From Paenibacillus prosopidis (GTDB lineage Bacteria > Bacillota > Bacilli > Paenibacillales > Paenibacillaceae), in assembly GCF_003337375.1 (NCBI RefSeq), contig NZ_QPJD01000022.1, positions 49,881 to 112,479 on the forward strand: DNA of 62,599 nucleotides, given 5' to 3'. A program made the translations under genes and the position numbers. Below are positions 33,077 to 43,300 of this stretch, one piece after another (position 1 is the stretch's first letter; the number at the start of each line of letters is the position of its first letter). The notes under the pieces are model-generated. The model ran no database searches, was not told the DNA's origin, and saw nothing but the letters and a program-made list of their open reading frames with translations.

Positions 33077-35332
33077 GTGAAAAAATATAAACTCATTTTA
33101 TCCATCTTCTTGGCAATAGTAATGATCGTTCCGCAACTGGCTTATGCGGCGCAATCGACAGCTCCATATGTATCGACCATAAAGGTAGTAAATAATCAAA
33201 CGGGTACAGCGGATACCGTTACGGTATCCGATCTCTTCGAAGGAGACGTCGTTAAGGTATATGCCAATCCCTCTACGACGGCAACCCTCGGCACAGGGAC
33301 TGTAGCAGTAGGATCTTCTGCCGTAGTCATAAGTATTACACAGCTTGGTACAGCGGCCGGTACCATCTATGTTACCGTAACCTCCGGTACGGATAGCCAA
33401 AGTAATCGAACACCTAAAAGTTATGCTGCAGAACCGGCGTCAGCTTTCTTAGACGCTACACAAATTGCGATTACAAATAACCCTACAGGAACATCTGATA
33501 TTGTGGATGTCGTTAATCTTGCTGTGGGAGATATCATCCGTGTTTATAACTCTCCAAGCGATTCAACAATTATTGGTACAGCTACAGTAGCAAGCGGTCA
33601 AACCAGTGTGTCTATTTCAATTGCTCAAATAGGTGCTAAAAGTGGAACACTCTACCTCACTAGAACAACAGGATCCGCACAGGAAAGTAGTCGTGTAAGT
33701 AAATCCTATCGAGCAGAGACCGCGACGCCGGCCCTTATTACAGCTGATATTGTGGTCACCAATTTTACAACGGGTACGTCGGACACAATCGTTGTTAGAA
33801 ATGTGCAGTCCGGAGATATTATTAAGGTTTATGCAACGGACCGGGATAGTACAGCCATTGCAACAAAAACAGCTACATCTACCTCAGAAACATTAACGGT
33901 TAGCCAGTTAGGTAAAAATGCCGGGCAGGTTTATGTAACGCTAACGAGAGGATCTATGGCTGAAAGTAGCCGTGTGGCAAAAGCCTATAACTCAGAAACG
34001 GCAAGTACAGTACCTATGAATAACATTAAAATCGTTAATAACGTTGGTACTGCAGATACCGTGACGATTGCCAACCTTAACCCTACTGACATTATTCGGA
34101 TTTATGCAAACAAAACAACTACCACGCCAATGGCTATCGGTACAGCAAACAAAAACTTATTACCACAAGTGTCCAATTGGACTCTACATGCGAATGCCTC
34201 TTCAACAAGTAATTATGGTCTAAGGCTTGTGGCAACAGCAGCTGGACAACTGTCGTATTATGATGTTCCTGTTCTTGGATCACAAAGCTATGCTTTCCAA
34301 GTAACCAATACAAATGCCGGCACCGTTAACGTTCGAACACTCGATGCTTCAAAAAATGTTATCGCATCTAAGCTTTCGACTACAGTGGCAAGTCCAACAG
34401 CTACATTCACAACGGAAAGTACTGCTGCTTATATCCGTGTTGAGTTTACTTCAACAGCAGCTGGTACATTTAACTGGTCAAATGCTCAAGTAGAGTTAGG
34501 TAGTAGCGTTACAAGCTTTGAAGAACAAGAAGCTAGAGCAACTAAAAATATGTTGCCTCCAGTCTCACAATGGACCTCTCTACATGTGAATACGAAAGTC
34601 CTTAGTAATTACAAGCTTAAACTGACAGCTACCGCAGCTAGTCAGAGGAGTTATGTACGTGTTAAAGCCTCACCATCTACTTTATATTCCTTTAGTGCGC
34701 AACATGATGGACAAGTCACGATTAGTTCAATATCTTCTGCCGGTGCAACGCTTGCGACACATATTAATGCTTCTTCCGCACAAAGCGGATCATTTACGAC
34801 TAGCGCATCTACAGCTTATATCGAATTTGCTGTAACAAATGGAGCTTCAGGAACCTTTACATTTACTAATCCGATGTTAGAAATCGGAGGGACGGCAACA
34901 AAATTTGAACCCATGGCCATGCCAAAAGTAAATGGATTCGTTTCAGTATCACAAATCGGAGCAGCAGCAGGAACCATTTATATTACGATTACATCGCCAG
35001 GAAGCTTAGAGAGCGCTCGAATGGTAAAGAACTTTAATGCTGAAGCAGCGTCACGTGCATTAAATATTAAGGCGATAACCGTTAAAAATAACAAGGTAGG
35101 TACAAACGATACAGTGACCGTAACAGGATTAACAGCAGGGGATGTCATCAAAATCTATCGAACAAAACTAACTTCAACGGTACTTGCAACATCGACCGTT
35201 GGAGCAGGTGCAAATACGACGACCATCTCCATTGCACAGCTGGGCCAAACAAAAGGAACAATATTTGTAACAGTAACCAATTCAGGAAAAAGAGAAAGTG
35301 TTCGAGTAAGTAAAACATACGTAGCAGAATAA
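33077..35332 (+). CDS. Secreted repeat adhesin with carbohydrate-binding-like inserts
   Basis: A 751-residue secreted protein with a signal peptide ending at AYAA (residues 22-25). The mature part has five beta-rich repeats of about 90 residues with the pattern I-x-V-x-N, GT(A/S)DTV, GD-(I/V)-(I/V)-x-VY, then SI-x-Q-(L/I)-G, GT-(I/L)-Y-x-T and a closing K-x-Y-x-AE. The fourth repeat is split by two related jelly-roll-like inserts of about 130 residues, starting KNLLPQVSNW and KNMLPPVSQW. There is no cell-wall sorting signal. It may be a pilus-associated or shed adhesin. GTG 33077 follows AAGGAGTG. Confidence 0.65.
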   Translation: MKKYKLILSIFLAIVMIVPQLAYAAQSTAPYVSTIKVVNNQTGTADTVTVSDLFEGDVVKVYANPSTTATLGTGTVAVGSSAVVISITQLGTAAGTIYVTVTSGTDSQSNRTPKSYAAEPASAFLDATQIAITNNPTGTSDIVDVVNLAVGDIIRVYNSPSDSTIIGTATVASGQTSVSISIAQIGAKSGTLYLTRTTGSAQESSRVSKSYRAETATPALITADIVVTNFTTGTSDTIVVRNVQSGDIIKVYATDRDSTAIATKTATSTSETLTVSQLGKNAGQVYVTLTRGSMAESSRVAKAYNSETASTVPMNNIKIVNNVGTADTVTIANLNPTDIIRIYANKTTTTPMAIGTANKNLLPQVSNWTLHANASSTSNYGLRLVATAAGQLSYYDVPVLGSQSYAFQVTNTNAGTVNVRTLDASKNVIASKLSTTVASPTATFTTESTAAYIRVEFTSTAAGTFNWSNAQVELGSSVTSFEEQEARATKNMLPPVSQWTSLHVNTKVLSNYKLKLTATAASQRSYVRVKASPSTLYSFSAQHDGQVTISSISSAGATLATHINASSAQSGSFTTSASTAYIEFAVTNGASGTFTFTNPMLEIGGTATKFEPMAMPKVNGFVSVSQIGAAAGTIYITITSPGSLESARMVKNFNAEAASRALNIKAITVKNNKVGTNDTVTVTGLTAGDVIKIYRTKLTSTVLATSTVGAGANTTTISIAQLGQTKGTIFVTVTNSGKRESVRVSKTYVAE

Positions 35333-35367
35333 GGGCTGATCATCAGTGGCCCGTATGGAGAGTGAAT

Positions 35368-36099
35368 ATGAGAAATCCAGTAAATCGGGCCATTGAACCT
35401 ATTCTTTCCGATTTTAGTCGATATCTATCAGCCGAAAAGAAGAATATTTTTAATGTATTTGCATCCCAATGTTTGTTTGAATCCCTGCGTCTCCGAGACC
35501 CAAAAACATCTAGCCATTCTTTAAAGATGGGAATTTACGCATATCTCTTGGCGACAAAAATGGATGCTAGTCGCGCAATGGAATATTTCTTTGGCGGTCT
35601 AGTTCATGATGTTGGCAAGATTGCTTTCCCTGATTTTATATTGAATGGTAAAAAACTTGTTGGAAAAAACCGAGAACAACTTAAGAAACATGTTGTTGAC
35701 TCTGTTAATACTTTAGTTAGCTTGAAGATGCCTGAGATCGTCATTAACATTGCCAAATACCATCATGAACGTCTTAACGGATCGGGTTATCCAAGAGGTG
35801 TTCAAGGGGATGTTATTCCTTTAGAAGGTAAAATCGCCGCGGTCGCAGATGTTTATAGCGCTATTACTGAACAGGATAGGGGCTACCAACCTGGTCGATC
35901 ACATGAAGAAGCTTTCCGGATTTTACGGGGATCCCAAGAACAATTTGATCCACTTGTCCTGCATCTCTTTTTTAAAATGTTCAAAGATGTTAATTCAATA
36001 GATTACGTGAATGAAATAAGTAGTCTAATGCCAGAAAAGATTTTTACTTTCGAGAAGTATCTTGGAGCTATCTCTACTGAATCTCTCGTTAATACATGA
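35368..36099 (+). CDS. HD-GYP domain protein (candidate c-di-GMP phosphodiesterase)
   Basis: A 243-residue protein, start ATG 35368 with GGAG seven bases before it. It has the full HD-GYP set: a conserved His in SSHSLKMG, GGLVHDVGK with the HD pair at about 80-81, KYHHERLNGSGYPRG, and VADVYSAIT. These residues bind the metal centre that cleaves c-di-GMP or related dinucleotides. No sensor or membrane segment is attached. Placed between pilus/adhesin genes and S-layer-type surface genes, it probably sets surface behaviour through a second messenger. Confidence 0.88.
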   Translation: MRNPVNRAIEPILSDFSRYLSAEKKNIFNVFASQCLFESLRLRDPKTSSHSLKMGIYAYLLATKMDASRAMEYFFGGLVHDVGKIAFPDFILNGKKLVGKNREQLKKHVVDSVNTLVSLKMPEIVINIAKYHHERLNGSGYPRGVQGDVIPLEGKIAAVADVYSAITEQDRGYQPGRSHEEAFRILRGSQEQFDPLVLHLFFKMFKDVNSIDYVNEISSLMPEKIFTFEKYLGAISTESLVNT

Positions 36100-36134
36100 G
36101 GTATTATAGTGCGCTTCTGTTGTCTTTCAAAGTG

Positions 36135-36308
36135 AGCGGCCTTCTGATGGCTTTCCGCCTGTTATAAGCGTACCATGGAACGCTCTCCACCTAAAAGTTT
36201 TCCCGGCATATCCTCGCTTTGGGCTTCGGTATTCCAGTTTCCTTTTAGTCGGAGCCTCTACTAAACCCATGGTTACGCATCGCCAGGGCGGAATCCTATC
36301 TGGCCGCT
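36135..36308 (+). ncRNA. Structured leader RNA, copy A (orphan riboswitch candidate), before the SLH gene
   Basis: An outer stem AGCGGCC (36135-36141) pairs with GGCCGCT (36302-36308). A second stem, TTCCGCC (36153-36159), pairs with GGCGGAA (36287-36293). A third, CTAAAAG (36191-36197), pairs with CTTTTAG (36242-36248) and encloses a conserved internal loop, TTTTCCCGGCATATCCTCGC facing GGTATTCCAGTTTCC. Copy B near 44 kb keeps all three stems although several base pairs differ. The element ends 15 bases before TTAGGAG and ATG 36337, so it could control translation. I see no match to GEMM, c-di-GMP-II, c-di-AMP, cobalamin, TPP or SAM consensus elements. Confidence 0.75.
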
Positions 36309-36336
36309 ATAAAAAAATTATTAGGAGCGATTATTC

Positions 36337-37314
36337 ATGAAGAAAAATTTCCGTAGTTTCATTGCATTAACGATTGCAGTCACCGTTTTAGCATCGGCAC
36401 AAGTAGCAGCAGCTGCCGCCTTTACGGATACAAAGACGCATTGGGCAAAAGAAGATATCGCTACAGCTGTTAACCAAGGATGGATTAACGGATATGATGC
36501 GACAACCTTTAAACCAAATACAAATATGACGCGTGCTGAATTTCTGAAGTCGTTAGTAGCTGCAATGAAATATAAGCTGTTAGATACGGACACACCATTC
36601 ACCGATGATACAGGATGGTATCGTGCTTATATTGCAACCGGTTTAAAACAATCCATTATCAAAGTTGCTGAATACAAAAATTCTGAATTCGATCCAAAGC
36701 AACTGATCACACGCGAAGAAATCGCTAGAATGACCATTCGTGCCGCTGGAAAAGACAAAGAAGGTGTTGCATATGGATACCTTGCTGTAGCTAAACAGAT
36801 CAAAATCATGACTGGTTACCCTGACGGATCTATGGGAGGCAACAAAAACGCGACCCGTGCAGAGGCGGTTGTTATGATTACGAATACGCTGAAATATATC
36901 AATCCGCCTGTAACTGTAGCTTATCCAAAAACGAAGGAACAGTTGAATACAATGATTCAGTCACTTCCGAGTTTTAAGGGAACAACGATGTATAGTCGTC
37001 AAGAGGTAGGAGTTAATTTAAAGGGTTCTGACGTGTTCGATGATTATCTTTTGTGGATCGGATATAGTGATGAACTTAAAAGAACGACAATTGATACTTA
37101 TGCATCAACCTCTGATATAAAAGCTTTGATAAAAGATTTATTAAAGCAGTACTATCCTAATTCTTACGAAAAGGCTTATAGCAACTACATTATAGTTGAC
37201 GGTAAAAAAGATAGCGACTCTGGAAGAAATTTTGAAACGAAATATGACGGCAGGAGCTTTCTCGTATATAAAGGTAAAGATATTGAAGGAGTCTCGATTT
37301 GGATCGGAGGTTAA
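36337..37314 (+). CDS. SLH-domain cell-surface protein
   Basis: A 325-residue secreted protein. The signal peptide ends near AAAA (about residues 24-28). Three S-layer homology motifs follow: FTDTKTHWAKEDIATAVNQG with a terminal TRAEFLKSLV, then a weaker one (WYRAYIATGL to TREEIARMTI), then YLAVAKQIKIMTGYPDGSMG with TRAEAVVMIT. SLH motifs bind pyruvylated secondary cell-wall polymer. The C-terminal 120 residues are an alpha-beta domain I do not recognise. Its gene is preceded by structured RNA A and followed after four bases by the giant secreted protein, for which it might be the wall anchor. Confidence 0.88.
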   Translation: MKKNFRSFIALTIAVTVLASAQVAAAAAFTDTKTHWAKEDIATAVNQGWINGYDATTFKPNTNMTRAEFLKSLVAAMKYKLLDTDTPFTDDTGWYRAYIATGLKQSIIKVAEYKNSEFDPKQLITREEIARMTIRAAGKDKEGVAYGYLAVAKQIKIMTGYPDGSMGGNKNATRAEAVVMITNTLKYINPPVTVAYPKTKEQLNTMIQSLPSFKGTTMYSRQEVGVNLKGSDVFDDYLLWIGYSDELKRTTIDTYASTSDIKALIKDLLKQYYPNSYEKAYSNYIIVDGKKDSDSGRNFETKYDGRSFLVYKGKDIEGVSIWIGG

Positions 37315-37318
37315 ATAA

Positions 37319-40300
37319 TTGAAGCAGCTGCTACAAAAGTATTTATTACTTTTAATATCCTTTCTCCTTATCGTGACTTCATTACCGTTGTATGGACAAG
37401 TCGCAGCCGCAACAAACTGCCCTGCACCTGCTGCATATAGTAACGAAGCAAAAGAATATATTGATTACTACAATATACCTTTACAAAGTAGAAATGGTAA
37501 GCCATTAAGTGAAAAGTTCTTGTTAAATCAGGCTGGTATTGGCGAAAGAGCTGTGGTGTATGGATGTCCCTCAGATGTAGCCGATAACGATTTTGATCTT
37601 GGTCAATATCGCTATCTTGGTTGGGATGCAGAAGGAAATTTATATCGAAATTGGAAGTTTCGTAGTGATTCGAGAGCCACACTACACGTTGCTAAAAATT
37701 GGGTTAGTACACCTTGGGCAACTACTGTAGGTACAACAAAAGAAATAAGAAAAACAAATTTATCGCGTGATCCTGAAGCTGCATCTTGGCTTGAAAAAAT
37801 CGTAGATCCCTATAAAGAATCACCTACTTTTTTGCAAAGTTATAACAGACGGAAAGGTACGAATTGGACAGGGGATACGCTGTTGGATTATGCCATCATT
37901 CAGCAAAAACCAACTCAATTCGGTCCTGGAGTCGTTCAAATGTGGAACATATGGGAGCCAGATGGTTCATGGTGGTATGAAATGTTTTATATTCCTGCCA
38001 AGCCACTTGATCCACCACCAGAGAAGCCCGACCTTATTATTGATCCGCTAGTTGTTCAAAGCGATGCTTGGGTAGGCGATTCTGTTCCTGTCAAAATAAC
38101 GACAAAAAACCAAGGCAAAGAAAATAGTGGGCCATTTACCGTAGGTATCGTAGGCACAAGTATTAAGTCAGAGGTTATATCTAATGTTCCTCCGGGTGCG
38201 ATTAAAACCGTAACAGTTAATGTAACTTCCTCCACAAGTGGAATAAAAAAAATCACAGCTAAAACAGACTTTGGACTAGCTGTTGCTGAATCAAATGAGG
38301 ACAATAATACCAAACCTTTTCAAGTTGTATTTAACAAGAAAAATGAACCAACTTCTCCAGTCGCTATTATCAGTCACTTGGAAGGGGATCACCGGTCTGA
38401 ACCTGAGCTAAATATGAAACCGTTAGATGATCCGAAGCTGGACGATATTTTGTCTTATTCACCCGGAAAAGAAGCTATAACAATACGAGAATGGAAGTTT
38501 AAAACGCCTGCAGGGGTTACGTATAATAAAAAACCTGTTGCCAAGGATTTTTCAGCTGAAGGTGCGTATCTTGTAGAATTGCGTGTTACGAATAGTGCGA
38601 ATAAGGTATCTGAATGGGCGCAGTTGACCATTAATGCGGCTGCTGAACCTGTACCACCGCCTGTAACGCCACCAACACCTGCCCTTAAAGCGGATATAGA
38701 ATTTCAACCACCTATCATTGTAGCAGGGGAAACGTCTTCTCTAATCAATCATTCAGACGGTTTAACAGGATACACATGGAAATTCTCAGACAACCTTACA
38801 CAAGTGCTTCCGAATACTACCGATTTTGAATTTATAAATACGACTTACTTGCAGCCTGGGAATTATAGTGCTGAATTTACGGCCACTGACGGAGTAGGAT
38901 CTAAAAGGGATACGGCTGTTCTACAAGTAATCGATCCTAAACCAGTAGCCGTTGTAGCCGGCATAACACGTGTTATACAAGGAAGAGACCTTGCGTATCC
39001 ACATCATCTTCTAAATTCTTATACGCCTCTTGCGGATAGAGGGGTAACGATAGACTTTAGTAAATCCGAAACTCGATATAAAAAGCTTACGGATGCTTCC
39101 TATACGAATGGATGGTTTACAAATGCACCTGCCGATTTAGGTGAGTATAGTATTGAAGGCAAAGTTTACGATTCAGCGGGAAGAGTGAGCGATTGGGGGA
39201 CTCTCGTTTTAGAAGTAGTTCCTGACGCACCTCCAACTATTGAAGTGATTGCTCCATTAGAGGCTTACCGAAACAATGGTTTTATGCTGTACATGGAAGC
39301 GGACAGCCCTGATGGGGATATATTAAAAAGCCTTGTTATTGAAGAACGTTATGACCAAGATGGTGATGGCAATTTTGATGAAGAATCTTGGATCAAGCTG
39401 TACGAAGGTGATTTTAAAACAACACACGCTCTAAACTATAACAAAGTCGGAAAAAGACAATATCGCGCTTCGGTAACAGAAGATTACGGGATGCAAGGCA
39501 ACTCTGGAATAGCTTCTACCGATATTTTAAACTATGCCCCGGAAGTTAACTTTAGCGCATTTGGGGTTACGCAGCAGCCAGGGCAGGGAGAAGATAGCGG
39601 ACCACCTGTAACTAACTATACAGCTTCATCCATCTTCCGTTCATGGACACTTATGAAGCCTTATGCAGGTGGGAATGGAGATAAGCTAGGCTGGAAAGCG
39701 GATACGACAACGATTGCGACAAAGAACGCTGTAATGGCTAACTTTGCAGTAGGTTATCCAAACTCAGGAAACGGTCCGAATTCACGAACAAAATTCCAAC
39801 TGGCTTCCGATATAGTAGGAAAGCCAACTTGGAAGTTAACAAGTGGATCTCTAATTAGAACGGTTTTTGCCGGAAGCCGTGTTTACTCCTATTCTCAGAC
39901 GTATGCTGCACCTACACGAACGTTTAATTTTACTGAGCATAATGCAGTTACGGGTGAAATATTAAGAACGTTCTCAATCGTTACCGATGATGTTTTAACC
40001 TTTCTAAATGTGGGACCAGATGAAACGTTTTACTTTTCTGATCGCACGAATTACCCAGCGGATCTGGATCTTGTTAAGATAGTGTCTTATGATAAATTCG
40101 GTGTATTTAAGGACACAATTTCATTCTACCGTTCAGCTGGTTCACAAGATGCTATCGGTACTAATATTGCCTTTACTGAAATTTCTCCAGACGGTCAATC
40201 CATGTATCTCGGACATAGACAAGCTTACGGCGTAACCGATACTTGGGGAGATTTTAGTATGGAGCTTCGTTTCTACAAATATTCCTTAAAGGATAAGTAT

Positions 40301-43300
40301 CTGGTTTGGGAGGTTTCAGGTGAACGTGAGTACCGAGGTTACTATTCGAATATAAATATGACCTATGGTAATAACGGCGATGTTTATTTTACGTACAATT
40401 TTCAAGATCGTTATGCTAATAGTTTGCAAAGTCTCAGAGGATACATCACTCAAGTTAGAGCTAATGGCGTTAAGAGTACGGTTAACTTAGGAGGTGCGGC
40501 AGGATTATCTCATGCTTCCGTTTCCGATGATGGTAATTATGTTTTCATCAACTATGTACAACTGAGTAACAGCGATGAATATGCGAACGTTATATTTCAT
40601 GCTATTCAAAGTTCAACCTATAGTGACGGCAGCCCCTACTTTCAAACAACGTATGCTCGAAGCGTCGTTACTTCTCAAGATGATTGGGGACATTCCTACT
40701 CTGAAGTGGCTTTAAATGCTAACCCTCTGATTTTTAGTGATACGAATATTTATAGTCAAGGTAGGGTTGTCAGTTCTTATAATCTATTTTTTAATCGGTG
40801 GGGAAATCAAATTGGCACTTGGGTAGATGCAGGGGCTTCAGCAAACGTCGGGAAAATATTTGCTAATGCAAACAGCGAAATCATTTTTCCTGTATTTAAT
40901 CCTGTAGGTCTAACGAGTTATAGTGATTTCAATGCGCCAAGGAAGGTTTCGGCCACTTTGTTTAACGCAACGAAACTTAGTGCTATCGCGTCAACTCCCG
41001 ATCCTGGATTGACGCCAGTTACTTGGCAGGAGTATGCTGCAGATTATGCAACGCCTATTCTGCCTGATGGCTCTCTATTTGTCTTTTACGATAAATATGT
41101 CATGCCATTTGTTTCAGCAAGCGGAACAAGCGGGCTAAAAGGGATTAACGCTGATACCGTTGAAATCGTGAATGACGATTGGGGCGGTTTACTCTACGAT
41201 GCTGGAAGCATAATGAAAAACTACGCATTAGAGTTTAGCGCAAGTGTCAACGATGCTGCAAATGCAAAAATCATAGGTGCAGGCTTCCAAATTCAAAATG
41301 AGAAGAATATGTACGCTATGGAGTGGAGTAAAGATACATTATCCTTGTATCGTGTAGTAAATGGTGCTAAAACATTGTTGAAATCAGCGGCTCTGACGCG
41401 TAATGCTTTTACTTCGTACCCGGTCAAAGTAGAGTCTGTAAATGGCATTCAGAGGGTTTATGTCAATCACTCGAAAGTTTTAGAGGTTGCTGACGGTACT
41501 TACTTAAAGGGCTCTGCCGGGTTAATGTCGCTTGGACAGCCTAATGCGGTATTCTCTAATGTGAAGAAAACGAATTACGGCGATACGTACACGGAAGAGA
41601 CGTATGAAACCGTACTCGTCAATGATCCCATCTTCTATGATAAGTTGTTCAAGGACGTGGAGAACGATCCAATGGGTACAGAAGAATGGAGCTACAGCCA
41701 TAATCCAAACTTCTTCGAAAATCCGGAAGGATTGAGTGTCTATAATGGACAAACCTATGGATCAACTATAAATGCTCTTGAAAAGGCTGGCGTATATGAG
41801 ATTACATTCCGGGCGCAGGACAATCCTGGATTGACAGCTTATCGGAAATGGTCAGAGCCGGTGAAAAAGCTTTTGTATGTGCATCGCAGGCCAGTGGCGC
41901 AGCCGGACATCAGATTTACAGGAAGGGTGTTTGCGGAAGGGGAGGCGCTTGACTATGACACCTTCGATACATCTTATGATCCTGATATTGCACATCTCTT
42001 ATCGGACAAACTATTCCGAACGCGTTGGGCCGACGAAACTATATGGACAACAGGAAAACGACAATACTATAACCGTCCGGGTGTAGAGCTGATTGTACAG
42101 GAGCAAGTAAAAGATATACACGGCGCATGGTCATATTGGGGGCAGTACATCGTTTTCAAAGATACCTTACCTCCTGTGAACCAAACAAAGCCGGTCATGA
42201 CGATTTCGTATCCAACCGGTACAACTGCAGCTGCTCCAACTGTGCTGGCCAAAGAGCCTTCCGTCACATGGACGTATTTCGATGCAGAAAATGATCCGCA
42301 GGAAATGTACCGATTATCCTTTAATTACGCGGATACGAATGAACTTGCCCTTCATCTGGAACTTGAAGGATCGACACTAAATTATTCGATGCTGGCAGAA
42401 AGTATTGTTCCTGGCCGTGTGGTGAAGGTGCAAGGACAAGTATATTCTGCAGGCGTTTGGTCGGATTTGAGTAATATTCGCTATTTTGTGTTAGACCTAC
42501 CACCGGAGACGAATTTGCTATCGTTTAACGGCCCTAATGCAGAAAACCCGGTCTATACCAATCTGAATCGTCCGCAGCTGCGAGTGTTTACCGTCGATCC
42601 GGAGAATCATCCGATTACAGCGATTGATTATGAGGTATTCCAAGCATCAAACGGTGTAAAAGTCGCGGATACGAATTCAGCAACAGCATTAGCAAACCAT
42701 ACGCCTGCAGCACTGGCCGATGGACTACATTACTGGCGAGCAAGAGCATTCGACAATTATTTATGGGGGAAATATTCAGTTAATGGATTCTTCTTCGTAG
42801 ATACCGTCAAGCCGGCCGATGTAGATGAGCAGTTGGATGTTGAGCCAACAGCAGTAACCGTAACGTTTAATGCTTTTAGTGATCCTGATCCTTCATCGGG
42901 CCACGCTACACGAACGTTCTATTTACAAAAAGTGAACACGGACGGTAGTGTAACGAATATAGATTTGAATGGTGATGGAACAACAGAGTATAGTATCCCG
43001 CTAGCACTCAATAGACAGTCCTATACGGTTTCAGGTTTAATTACTGGCCAAGAATACCGTCTCACGGTGTTAGACTATGACGTTGCGGGGAACGAAGGCC
43101 ATTATGCATATATTCATTTCATTACGAATCGACCACCTGTAGCGGACTTTGATTGGTCACCGAAACCGGTGTATGAAGGGGACGCTATTACTCTCAAGAA
43201 CCTTTCTGAAGATCCGGATGGCGATGAAATGACATATACGTGGACGATTAATGGACCGAGCGGGTATTATAATAAAGTTTTTGATACAAAAGACGTAATA

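Noticed and set aside
36135..36308. Known c-di-GMP (GEMM), c-di-AMP, cobalamin or hammerhead RNA
   Set aside because: The conserved loops of those families are absent; a CTGATGG word is not accompanied by the rest of a hammerhead core.
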